NCBI RefSeq assembly: GCF_001625305.1
Contig: NW_017804176.1
Coordinates: forward strand, 310,001-374,000
DNA from: Branchiostoma belcheri
Lineage: Eukaryota; Chordata; Leptocardii; Amphioxiformes; Branchiostomatidae
Length of the DNA stretch: 64,000 nucleotides
Direction: 5' to 3'
Positions within the stretch are counted from its first letter, which is position 1. Every line of letters starts with the position of its first letter. The notes below the pieces were generated by a model. It searched no databases. It had not been told where the DNA came from and saw only the letters and a list, made by a program, of their open reading frames with translations. This document shows positions 50,488-61,500 of this stretch, piece by piece. The position numbers and the translations under genes are program-made.

Positions 50488-53400
50488 GTCGGTTGGTCGG
50501 TCGGTCGGTCGGTCGGTCGGTCGGTCGGTCGGCTGCTTGATTTGCATCATTATATCAGTCACTATACAAATCTGCAATAACACGTAACGTCACGTCCCCT
50601 TCAGTACTGCAGACCCGGACCTGCTGGACGTGGATGAGATCCTGCCCGGTTTCCCTAAGGAGATAGATGACATCATGTATAACGGTACCAGACTGCAGGC
50701 TCCACCACGGGAAATACTGTCTGTCCTGGACACCATCGACAGGACGTGGAAGTTCCGACCTGAAGCCGCTGAGGAACTCAGGTAACCGACTTGAAGACGC
50801 GCTATATATGGACCTAAGTGTTAGCCTGTACCCAGACTTTGACTCCAAAGTCAACTTGTGGTGCAATATTTTACTTGTGGTGCAATATTTTACTTGTGGT
50901 GCAATATTTTACAGAGATGCCCCTAAAACACAGAAGAAAAAAGATGAACGTTACTAACCGGTTTCTTTTGCAGCTAGCTCAGTTGCAACCTTCATCAACT
51001 TGCTCAACGAATTCCAACAATCAAATTGGTCATGCGGCATCCATTTGCCAGACAGTTATCATTTCGCCAAAGCCTGTCCAATTTGATTCTGTCTTTAAGC
51101 TTTGCAGCCACCAAAAGATCTGCTTACAGATTATACGGCAATGTCTTTTCCTGACGTCTTCCCCACTAACTATACTCCTACTACATGTTGTGAACTAAAC
51201 TCGTTGCAGATCCGCGTTGGAGGCGAACCTGAGTACCGCCCGCATGTACATCGTGACTCAGAACAACACGTCTAAGGACACCGCGATGTCCCTGGCGGCT
51301 GAGAGAGTACAGTACAGGCTGTCTGCTGCTGTCGCCGCCAGGCAACCTGCGGTCAGTTGTGTTGTTTGTTTGTTTGTTTGTTTGTTTAGTGGCATGTAAT
51401 CAAAGAAAAAACAAACATAACATAACAAGAGAGACATGCGACAATAACAGACATAGTATTGGATATTTTGTGGTGGTGGTGGTGTAAAGATACGTTTAGT
51501 CAACTTATATATATTCAAAAATTAATGATAAGTGAACCCAAAATGAGTATTATTTCTAAACACATATTATCACATGCCATGTTTTGATCATGACCACGAT
51601 ATAGCTGAGGGAACTAAAATGCTTACTGAGCTATCTCATGGTTTCGTTAACCTCGATTTGTCTTTGCCTTTGCTCCATTTAGAGCTCGCCATTTTCCTAC
51701 AAACAGTTTAAAACCTGTAACATCGTGGGCAGCAGCGGTCTGCTCAGAGGGAGTAAGTGTGGACGGGAGATTAACAATGCAGAATTCATCATAAGGTACC
51801 ACTAGGCGTCAGAGCTTTACGCTAATGGCTCTGTTTTTGTAGGTTTATAGCAATTTGAAAATATATAATATGAAATTCATATGTATACGAGAACCTCAAT
51901 TGATAATCCTGATAGGTGTTGTTGTTTGTGTTGGTTTCATAAACCATTTTCACTTTGTTAGAACACTTTGTTATCCTTTTCCATGCTTTGATTCGATGGT
52001 ATACACTGATGTTACTGCCATGTCATCACAGGTTCAACATGCCGCCCATAGCAGATGCGTTCAAAGAAGATATCGGAGTCAGGACTCATTTCGTCACATG
52101 TAACGCACTCACCGTTCACGAAGAGTACGGAACGTTCTATTTTTTTTCATCAATTTTGTACATCAATTTTATTCAATTTGACAAAATCGCACAAAAGCAG
52201 GGATTGACTAACGCACCCCTCAATTGTGCTTCGATTTTTACAAACGAGATCAAGGAATTGTCATCACATGCTCAGTTAGATAGTCTGATATTAAATCAAT
52301 AACATTAAATATACAAGAGATACAATCTTATCACTTTTTTACAAACCAACCAACAAACAAACAAACTATGGAGTTGCAAGACGAAAAGATTACATTGATA
52401 AGCAAAGGGATCCTGAAGACTTGTTGTTTGTCCCTTAGCCATACCCATTTCTACCAAACCATATTATTCCTGGATGAGCCGTTTTATTTTAGTGTTTGAA
52501 ACTTTTGTTCCAACACAAGAAATGTTTTTACCTAGAGCATTAGACCAGTCACTCAGGTCTTCTTCAATAGACTGACCCATTGAGACTTGTCACGTAGCTT
52601 CTCTGAAGTGTGACGTCAACACATTTTAGTGTTATTTTGATGACGGTAATTTGGATAGTGTTCAATGAATTGGAATAAAAACATGTATTACTATACATTT
52701 ACTTCTTATTAGTGCTCATAATAATTACGGTTGGCAAAAATTGTGATGAACTGAGCTTACATGACATTGAAATAATTCACAGGTATCAGGATATTCGCAG
52801 CATGCACTGGCTCAGGATCTTTCGCAACCACATAATAAAGAACAAGTACGGCAAGAGCCTGATCTTCACCATGCCGTTTAACGTGCGCTGGAACATACGG
52901 AGACTCATCTGGTTCCAGACGGCAGTTCCCAAAGCAAGAGTGCCAAACAGAGTCGTCTTCAACCACCCTCACCACAAGATAGCTGCAGAAAAGTTCTGGA
53001 CCGATAGGGGGCTTGATGAGAAGAGCTTCTCGTCTGGTAGGCATACGTCTTATTGCATCCTGAACGTACTACGTGCCTATCTGGGGTAGGGGTAGGGGTA
53101 GGGGCAGGGGGTAGGGGTAGGGGTAGGGGTAGGGGCAGGGGCAGGCTTGGTCCCTGCGTATCCAAGAACGTAGATTTGCCCCAGGCATGGTTCTGGAGGA
53201 TGATGGCTTTCATTGTGGGTTAGATCGACCTCAAATGTGTGTTTGCTGCATACTCTCCAAGCAGAGGTTTGGGTTAACTGGGTTGGGGGTAAAAGACTGC
53301 AAATATTGCATGTCTACTAGAAAGACAAGTTGATGATTACATACACAATTTTGTGAGTAATAATTACGTATAGCTCAGATGTAAAGCAATGAGGTTTATG

Positions 53401-53948
53401 ATAATGATACTAACGATGGTGATGATGATTTTGCAGGTTTTTACATGATCAGTTCCGCTCTGTCCTTCTGTGAGAAAATCACAGTGTACGGCTTCTGGCC
53501 GTTCAATCTGGACAGGAACGGCGATCCATTGAGGTACGTCATCTTGTTGTCTTTCTGTCTTATGTTTACCGAAGAAAAACATTTTTTGTTACGTTTCCTC
53601 TTCTTCTCCAAACCAAAAAGGTCAATGACCTGAACCAGACTTTCTGTTACCATGGTAACTAGTGTTGGGTTACACAAAATAAACTTACTTACTTAACAGA
53701 GCAGACCATATGCGAAGGTAAACATGCATTTGCTTTGCAAATGTTACCTTTCTTGTTTTAAAACGTGTTTCGTGTTTATCGACAGCTACCACTACTGGCA
53801 GAATGGACCAAAAGACGGCGGAGTGAACAACACATGGCACCGCATGGACAGGGAGTTCGTCAAAATAGTAGAACTGTATAAGGAAGGAGTCATCAAACTG
53901 GTCACTTCACCGTGTGTACAGCAGACGAATACCACAGACCTTAGATAG
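49907..53948 (+). CDS. ST8SIA: Alpha-2,8-sialyltransferase-like, tandem copy B (8 exons)
   Basis: Exons: 49907-50088, 50605-50781, 51210-51351, 51683-51795, 52032-52124, 52783-53036, 53437-53533, 53786-53948; 406 aa ending in TAG. The role is the same as copy A: type II Golgi membrane enzyme, anchor at about residues 8-25 ([16 protein letters not shown]), shared TMDGPYxITIRL after the anchor. Motif L starts [12 protein letters not shown] (C179), motif S is [23 protein letters not shown] (321-343), motif III is YHYW (354-357), and the VS motif is H371-R-M-D-R-E376. The SKCG cysteine and C396 fit the ST8Sia-type second disulfide. Exons 3-7 (142, 113, 93, 254, 97 nt) have exactly the same lengths and phases as copy A, so the pair arose by tandem duplication. 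S184 replaces the motif L asparagine here too. Confidence 0.9.
50320..50533. repeat. Four-block tetranucleotide satellite
   Basis: Consecutive blocks of (TTTG), (TTGG), (TTGC) and (TCGG), roughly 10, 20, 11 and 12 units, in intron 1 of sialyltransferase B. Each block differs from the next by one or two bases. Confidence 0.95.
50854..50910 (+). repeat. Three exact 19-bp tandem units
   Basis: ACTTGTGGTGCAATATTTT is repeated three times head-to-tail in intron 2 of sialyltransferase B. Confidence 0.9.
51360..51386. repeat. (GTTT)n microsatellite
   Basis: A short GTTT run immediately after the exon 3 donor of sialyltransferase B. Confidence 0.85.
53083..53145 (+). repeat. G-rich hexamer repeat (GGGGTA/GGGGCA)
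   Basis: About ten units of GGGGTA with GGGGCA variants, about 50 bp past the exon 6 donor in intron 6 of sialyltransferase B. At least eight G4 tracts with 2-nt spacers make this a strong G-quadruplex candidate on the sense strand. It is not the animal telomere repeat (TTAGGG). Confidence 0.9.
53253..53269 (+). repeat. Solo end of the CTCTCCAAGCAGAGG repeat family
   Basis: CTCTCCAAGCAGAGGTT matches the outer arm of the hairpin elements at 61.4 kb and is close to those at 55.0 and 58.0 kb. No opposite arm was found nearby. Confidence 0.6.
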
Positions 53949-54972
53949 ACTATCGTCAATGAACCAAAGAACTTAAATCAGAGTTTGTTGCAATACAATA
54001 CAGGTACCTCTTGCCTATCTGTAAGATATGAAGATGTTATATAGTATTTTTAAAAGAGACTGTTTCAAACCTCAACATTGAGCATGTACAGATCATAGTC
54101 GGTAGTCCCATCTTACAGTACACGTGTATGATGCTAGGAGGCGCTTTTTCATTCATCATATATATGAATCTTGCATTGTATTCTTTATTCACCATCAGAA
54201 ATATAGCATGTATTATTTGCAAGATAAAGCATATAATGTCGCCGTTTTCTCTGTTTCGTGTAACTTGTTCATTCAAATTTTGAAGGACTTGCTTACGAAG
54301 TAGGTAATTTTGTTTCCATAACCGCTGCTCACCTACCAAATATCATTAAGATCTATTCACAGATTTTCGATTTTAGCTGCACACATACAATCGACAAATG
54401 TACAAAAACTCCTTTGCATTACGATTGGGAAAAGCCAGTTGTGCCGTTTTTTAACTTGACCTACATTTCCACAGCAGTTACCAACATACCAAATATCAAA
54501 AAAGATACATCCACAAATACTCGAGTGATAACGTTGACCTACATACGGACCTACACCACAGCTGCTCCACCGGGCCCAAGCGGAATACATACCCTTCTGA
54601 TGAAGGCAATCAGGAGACAAATGAGCCAAATCGAAAACGTTTGAGGATTTTACCATGCCTGCTAGGGGTCGCTGTTATACAGACAGAAGTGCCCACAAAA
54701 GTCTCTATCGGACCACTGCCACAGGTAAGCGTCCATTCGCCCATGGCCACACCTAATCTCAGAGCAAATATTTGTGTTCAGTCAGGTTGGCATTTCTAGT
54801 CATCAGACAACGTTCTTACTGTTTATTGTCCAGTTACCCAGGGTATAGCCCTTAAAATAGCCGACGGCTAGTGGGACAGTACTGTACTGTATATAATTTC
54901 AGACAGCCTGATAAATCAAATCAAAACTCCTATGATTTAAGGTGGTGATCAATTCTTTATGGTATCAGTATG

Positions 54973-55119
54973 CTCTCCAAACAGAGGCTGTTAAGGAAAA
55001 TTCCAACCTTGTTATCATATGCCTCATTTTCTCCATCCCACAAACAAACGGCCGAACAAAAAAAACGGCGCGTATGAACAAAGGCCACAATTTTTCCCCA
55101 ACCAGCTCTGCTTGGAGAG
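54973..55119. mobile_element. Hairpin element, CTCTCCAAGCAGAGG family (diverged)
   Basis: Outer arms CTCTCCAAACAGAG (54973-54986) and CTCTGCTTGGAGAG (55106-55119) are inverted with one mismatch, flanked by TATCA/TGATA. The interior is non-coding and about 120 bp. Confidence 0.55.
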
Positions 55120-55707
55120 TTTGATATCAACGTTAGGGTTTTACGTTTGGACACGACGCTTTACCATTGTTGGTCTTATGGCACATTTGCCCACTGATTT
55201 TCCAATCTCTCGCTATTAAGGTGATAAGTATTACAGGTAAACATTCTTTCCATTGGCTGTTCCACATGGTTTCGTAAGTCAGGGCTCGTTTATTTATTTA
55301 TCCAGGGCAATACACTATAATTCCTTTATCTGTACACATCAGTCTGATAGACATCGTGCATTTTGCTGTGACATATCGTAACAGACATGGTAGGTCACGC
55401 AAAACAAGGCTGTAGTAACCACAGGCCCGCACTCTCATCCGGCTCTGGGAGAACAACTTCCTTGTAATTCGTTGATGTGGCTAATTGTGTACAATTTGAC
55501 TTCCCCACATGACTGCTCCGTTGCTCCTGGTTTTCAAGGGCATCCTGCGTCCATGTCTATGTAGATGATACATGCTGCTTGCCTCTGCTTCTACTGCTAG
55601 TGTAGCGTACATCCTGTCGATTTTGGTGAGCAACAATTTGTTCTATTCTCAGACTGTTATAGGGAAAGCTTTTTATTCCAAGCCTCCTGTGCAGGCCTCC
55701 GGGCGGG

Positions 55708-55873
55708 TGGGAGTTTTGATACAGCGTTTTGTAGAATTTGTAACGCGTTCTTTTGCCGGCTATATCCTACAACCAGCCGCCCAGAGAAGGTTTGTACCAT
55801 CCACGGTTGTAGGATGGCCGACAAAAGAACACGTTAAAATTCTACAAACGCTGTATCAACTATCAAAACTCCC
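55708..55873. mobile_element. Long-arm hairpin element
   Basis: Arms 55708-55774 and 55805-55873 (about 67 bp each, few mismatches and small indels) are reverse complements around a 30 nt loop. The outer end is GGGAGTTTTGATA and the inner end CCTACAACC. Palindromic MITE-like, no coding content. Confidence 0.75.
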
Positions 55874-56399
55874 GTGGTATTTCATTCCATGTTCGTGTTG
55901 TAGGCATGGATGTTCGGATGAAGGGGCGAAACGATTTACGTGTATTATGACAGTAAACACGCACACGGTCCTAGATCTTTGTGAACGCCCGGCGGCTTTG
56001 TGACCACGCCCGTAAAGCTAATGTTATGTTCTACGTACTAAGTAAATAGTAAACAAAAACAACCGCGCCCTACAGAAGACACCACGCCTACTTTTCGGAT
56101 CACCGAAATTTGGGGATATACCATATATCCTTTCTATGGGGGGACGAAACCATAAAAATCTTGTAGAGGAACTTCAAGAAAGAAGAATAATCACCGCTCC
56201 GTATACCACTTACTATGTCATTTGCCTTATGACAAAACATATTATAGGTACAGATTGAGATAGATTGTCAATATCCCGGTTTACTGCTGTGTGGTATCGT
56301 CTAATCTATTCACATCTTCTTCCCTGGATGCGATATGACGTGCCTGACCACGTGACCGACATTGTTTAACCTGTGGAGACCATGCAGTCAATACAGGTA

Positions 56400-56576
56400 G
56401 CCGGCAGGTCGGGACAGCGGGGCCGGGGTTTGCGCTACAGTTTGCCCATTAAAACACACTAAGGGAACCGCCACTGGAGTAGAGAGGACGTTTTTCGGAC
56501 GTTTTGGACTGTACTGGGTTCATCGAAGGGTGAAGAAACAAGACGGCAGCCATCCTAGGAAACATCAAGACGACTG
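56400..56576 (+). other. Possible 5' UTR exon of the third membrane-protein gene
   Basis: A GC-rich segment ends GACGACTG before a GTAACT donor (56577). No ATG-initiated frame of note is present. It could splice to the acceptor TGTTTTGTCCAG (ending at 58542) just before the ATG at 58551. The left boundary is arbitrary. Confidence 0.25.
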
Positions 56577-57911
56577 GTAACTACAGTATACCGTATAACG
56601 TTACCTTAACATGTCGTGACCCGCTTCCGCAAAGGGTTCAGTTAACGTATTTTTAATGCGGGTGTGATGTATCTGTTGTATTCATAGGCAGACAGGTATT
56701 GTCACTATACATGAGAACATACAATGCCTGAGTAATAGATACAACAATGCATGGCGTTTTGAAGAATGAACGTGTCCAGTAGTTTTTCGGTAATTTTCAT
56801 GTTACAAGAAGATAAGTTTAGTCCAAGCGTTACGTCTCTGGGTATAACGTTACAGCTATTGAGATTGCAGTAATTCAAGCCGGGAACATTCTTTTTAATG
56901 AATGGAATATTTAATTTGTATAAGTACTCCCAGGCTGTCATAACCTTTGTGGTTCATCTGCATTTTTGGAAAAACAAATAGAACAGGTACAAACCGAACA
57001 TGGATACTGCGTTGTTCGTTAGAAAAGATAAAAGACCACTTGTCCTGGGACGGTGTGATCGAATTTAAAGCAGCGCGACCGTCAGAATCTGATGAATGTA
57101 AATTGGTGCGTAATTCCCGACGGTGTCATTTGAACGAAATTAGTTTTTTCCAACATCATTTCACTTCTTTGTGTGGGGAGGGGGGCGATGAACGGGTGAT
57201 GAACAGTACAAAGCTGTTTGAGGAATTCTAGGTTTCCATGGCTTGTACGATACGCCATGCATCTGAAAGACCTTCTTATATGAACAGAGAAGGCCGTTGT
57301 CTTTTGTCTTTGTGTCCTAAAGCATCAATTGGCACAAGTGTTTTCCAATTTGGGGTTAACAAGGAAAAGTCAAGAATAGAGAACATGAATCACCTAAGAC
57401 TGAAGTTCCGGACTGGTGACTGTTAGGGCTAGGTTCTCTTCGGTGCAAGCCTGGAGCGATGACCACGGGGTGTGGTGTAGACTACCGCGATTTTCATACA
57501 AGGTTAGCCGCGGACACGGTATGAACTTTTACCTGGAGGCTTTACTCGACTTTTGAATGTCCACAACACACTGATTAGTACGTTAAGAAGCAGGTTGTCA
57601 TAGCATTCTGCACTATACAAAGCAAAGGCAAACAGGCCTATCTTCTTTCAGGTTTGTACAACACCTGTTCTGTATAAAGGGACCACGTTCTTTACACATA
57701 ATACACAAGTGTGCACTTGTATCTGGGTGACAGGGCCGAGATCATTCCATGATCCAAGACAGAATGACTGTGTCATGGAAGAGTTGTGGAACACAAAGCC
57801 ATGAATCACACCGGGCTCACACATTGCTGCTCCTGACGAAGACGTGTACGTGACTGTATTTACAGGACGTGACTTATTCGGCAGGTGTCCTTGCCGATGG
57901 GACAAACATGT

Positions 57912-58040
57912 AATCTCCAAGCAGATCCTAGGGTGGCAAAAGACAGCATCAAATTGGCCAGGCAGTATCCATTGGCCAGAGAGGGTCCAATATGCCAATT
58001 TAATACTGCCTTTTGCCACCCTAGGATCTGCTTGGAGATT
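57912..58040. mobile_element. Hairpin element, CTCCAAGCAGATCCTAGGG type
   Basis: Arms of 47-48 bp (57912-57959 and 57994-58040) are nearly perfect reverse complements around a 34 nt loop. The outer end AATCTCCAAGCAGATCCT resembles the CTCTCCAAGCAGAGG family. Confidence 0.75.
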
Positions 58041-58550
58041 CAAAAACATAGACTCATCAGAACGGCGTCCGTAACAGCAACAGGATATTCCTATTGTGTG
58101 CAAAATATGTGACTTTCCTCTGCCTCAATGAGCCTACTATTTCCCTGTGAATATGTAAGAAGCGCAGGACGAAGGGCGAATCATGTTCCGAATGACCTGA
58201 ATCATCATATGTTCTTCCGACTGACCTGCATTGTGTCGCCATCGATATCTTGGAACTTTTGTATCTGTGCGCTTCACCAACATGGCGGCTATGTTGTGAC
58301 GTCTAACGCAAGCACGCCACATCTTGTTATAAACTGAAATAAAATCTGATGATTTTCATGTTTACCAGTGCAGTCTTTCTGTAACGCGCTGGAGGTGTGG
58401 CTCTGACCAACCACAGGACCTCCGTTTTACATCCCATCCACTGAGAAGAGTTAGACGTTCCTAATGGTGGTTCGTTTGGTTTGTTTGGATCTCCTAGGGA
58501 CTTTCTTTCATTTATTTTACCATGACTTGTTGTTTTGTCCAGTGGCCAGG

Positions 58551-61500
58551 ATGCCACGGCTGTACCCTATCCGAGTCATCACGTCAGTGGTCCTGTGTGC
58601 CTGTGTACTGATGGGCCTGTCCGTCCTGGTGGGGCAACACGAGACGGGGCTGCTGAGGGAACTGTCGTCTGCAACTATACACAGGTCAGTGGACCGATCG
58701 TACAGGTACTAAAATAGGTACCCCATCCGTGAATTGTTTCATCAGGTTGGTAAGTTACTGAGTAAAGAGATTCTTTACACGTTTGGGAATGCATCTATAG
58801 CAGCGACACCTGTGCTGCAGTGCAATGTGAACCAGTCAGAATTGACCTGAGGAAGGTGACAGACGGTCACCGAAACGTCGGCTGTGAATAAAACACTTGG
58901 TTATGTAAAAAAAGTCTCTTTACTAAAATAGGTACCGTTACCGTTGGCAACATAGGCTCTTCAAATTGCATATTGATTTGGATCAAGTACATTGTATTTC
59001 AACTACATGTATATGCAGATCTAAACGGATCCATCTGAAACAACACACAAACATACAACAGGCAGACATTCATGGCGACTTAATTTTACATCGCATACTT
59101 AGTAACAACATTTGGCAAAGAAAGTATTCTTAATGTCCTTGACTCGGTTGGCGGTCGATATCCAGTTATATATTAATGATACACTTAAACCTGCACAATA
59201 TAACCAATCATGTGAACTGACATGAAACAAACCTGCTATATACACTATAATGGAAATCATCACATGCAGCACCGAGAATATTGGAACGCAACTGTAGCAA
59301 AACATTTGAACAATACACTTTCCAGTCTATCTCCAAAGATTCCCTAGGGGGTCTTATATATGACTGGTTGATAAAAGTTCATTGACCATACATACAACAA
59401 AGCGGTTCTTTTACAAGCACCGTCAATTGTCTGTGACTATTTCCATTGTTATTGACACATAGATGAGACATAGGGGGGGGGTGAAATTCTGAAATCAAAT
59501 TGTCACTGCTGTAAAACTGTTCGACATTATCACTATATCAGTGAGCAAATGCATTACTCTTCAGAAATATATATATGTTTTAATTCGTGCGTGGACATGT
59601 CTTTTTTTTCTCGTTTCTGGCCCTGGCTTCTCTGTACGTTTTTTTTTTTATCTAAGCTTCGTGTGGGGGTCCAAACACTTGGACAATAGTCTTTTTGAGA
59701 AGACAGACCACAACATCCGTGCAGACACGGTATCCGTCATGTTGATCGGCGTCCGAACGCGTTCCGACGGTTAGTACTGTGGCCGACAGGTACAATAGTT
59801 TGTAACCCTGTTGACGTACAGCATCTATGGATTCTTACAATTTGCATATTAGTGTCAGAAACACCTAATGGCTTGTAGACAAATAGCCATTACTTTTTGG
59901 CACTAATATACATAGTAATAATGTCTAGATGTTACATTACAACAGTGTTACAATACGTTACATATGTACTTGTCGGCCACTGTAGGTTAGCTCTTTCTTT
60001 CCCATCTGCGCACATGGACGGTTCACATTGTGTGGTGATGAAAAGAGAATTGCGTGATCGTCCCACGGGACCTGCCCAGGCAACATATCCTGTCGCCCTT
60101 TAAATGGATTACACGTCGGACGGAATCGATACCACAGAAAGGGGTTTGGACTCCTTTTATCCAGAGATAAAAACGCAAGGTCGAGACCCACAAATCATAC
60201 TGCATCAAACTGCTTTCTTAATTATTGTTGCAGATCAACAGGATATACCCAATATCAACTATTACGTCCAAAGGACGTGTTTGGAATATTCAAATAATGG
60301 TCACTGGGGGTAGGTGTAGCCTAGGTGACTGTCAGAAAGTGGGGCAAGTTAATTGTGGGGTTGTTTAACGACAGAACCAAGAGGTCCCGAGTTCGAAGTC
60401 ACCAACCTTGTTCCCTTGGAAAAGGCACTTTACACGACTTTCCTCACTTTGATCAGAGCAAAAATGAGTATGCCAGAATGGTCGTTTATGATCGTGGGCA
60501 TTAAAGAAAAACAACAAACAGCCAAGTCAGGAGAAGGTAGCGATCTCCCCATGCATCAAACCTTTGCTTGAAGACTGGCGAAAACGCACCCCATCACGTG
60601 TTGACTTTTCTATTTACGATGAAACGTCAGAAACATGATATCCCGGCTAATGGCCGCGGTACAATACACCTGAGCCGCTGTCGACTATCTCAGTAACCGG
60701 GGCGTCTATGGAAAGGTTAGCTCAAAAAGGGATTGCGACTTTAATCAACAGCATTATCGACAAAAAAGTGGTCTAACTAGGTTCCTTTAAAGCTATTCAA
60801 CGGACGTAGCTTTCTGACTTCACTCGAACCATGTAAAATCCTTTATATTTTTAAATCACAGATTCCTCTCTGTGTATTCGTCAGTGGTTGAGGAATGTGG
60901 CGGTACAAAAACAGCCATAACGCCTCCCTTCCCTCGCGGATACTTCAACCTGCGTTTTCGAGCCATATGTTTAAGATATCACGGTTAACACTAGTAGGAG
61001 AAGTGCGCTATCTCATATTATAGTATTCACAGTGGTACCGGTAGACGCGACCCCTTCTGTAGTATTGTTTGTCTTGCATAGCTGTGCGGCCCAAGGGCTA
61101 AGGAAATAAGGACACGTACGGGCGAGGGCGCCGCCCTATACACCGGTATTTTGATTTTCGTTCGTCAGTACATAATCCTCTCGGTTCACGGGGAAGATTG
61201 CACGGATAGAACGAAGGCCTCTCCCTTTTGACGATCTCCACACGCTATGTAGACCTTAAGCCCGATGTAGTTAATTGAACAAAACACATAATACCCGCCT
61301 GAAGGATGTACGGACCGGCTCCCCACCGTGCAGACAGTTATGACAACGGAACCCGGGCGGAATGAGGTGTCACGGTCTACTCTCCAAGCAGAGGTTGGTG
61401 GGGAAGAAACTAACCTTTCTATCATAGGCAATGTTTTCTGTCGCTACGACGAGGGAAAACGGTGATGATAGAAAGGTCACAGATTTTCACCACCAACCTC

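Larger units (their letters stand above)
53949..58550. other. Spacer between sialyltransferase B and the third gene
   Basis: About 4.6 kb. It contains hairpin elements at 54973-55119, 55708-55873 and 57912-58040, and a possible 5' UTR exon near 56.5 kb. No coding exon is recognised. The frame at 54414-54644 has no family resemblance. Confidence 0.6.

Noticed and set aside
50240-50587. Long frames full of V-C-L-F, G-W-L-V and R-S-V repeats on both strands
   Set aside because: They are created by the tetranucleotide blocks in an intron of sialyltransferase B; all frames stay open because the unit lacks stops.
50320-53145. CRISPR-like or telomere-like arrays
   Set aside because: The tetramer and GGGGTA runs are simple tandem repeats without spacers, and the hexamer is not TTAGGG.
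54414-54644. A 76-codon frame considered as a retroelement coding remnant
   Set aside because: No reverse-transcriptase or endonuclease motif is visible; only the CTGATGA...GAAAACGT word near its end links it to repeats.
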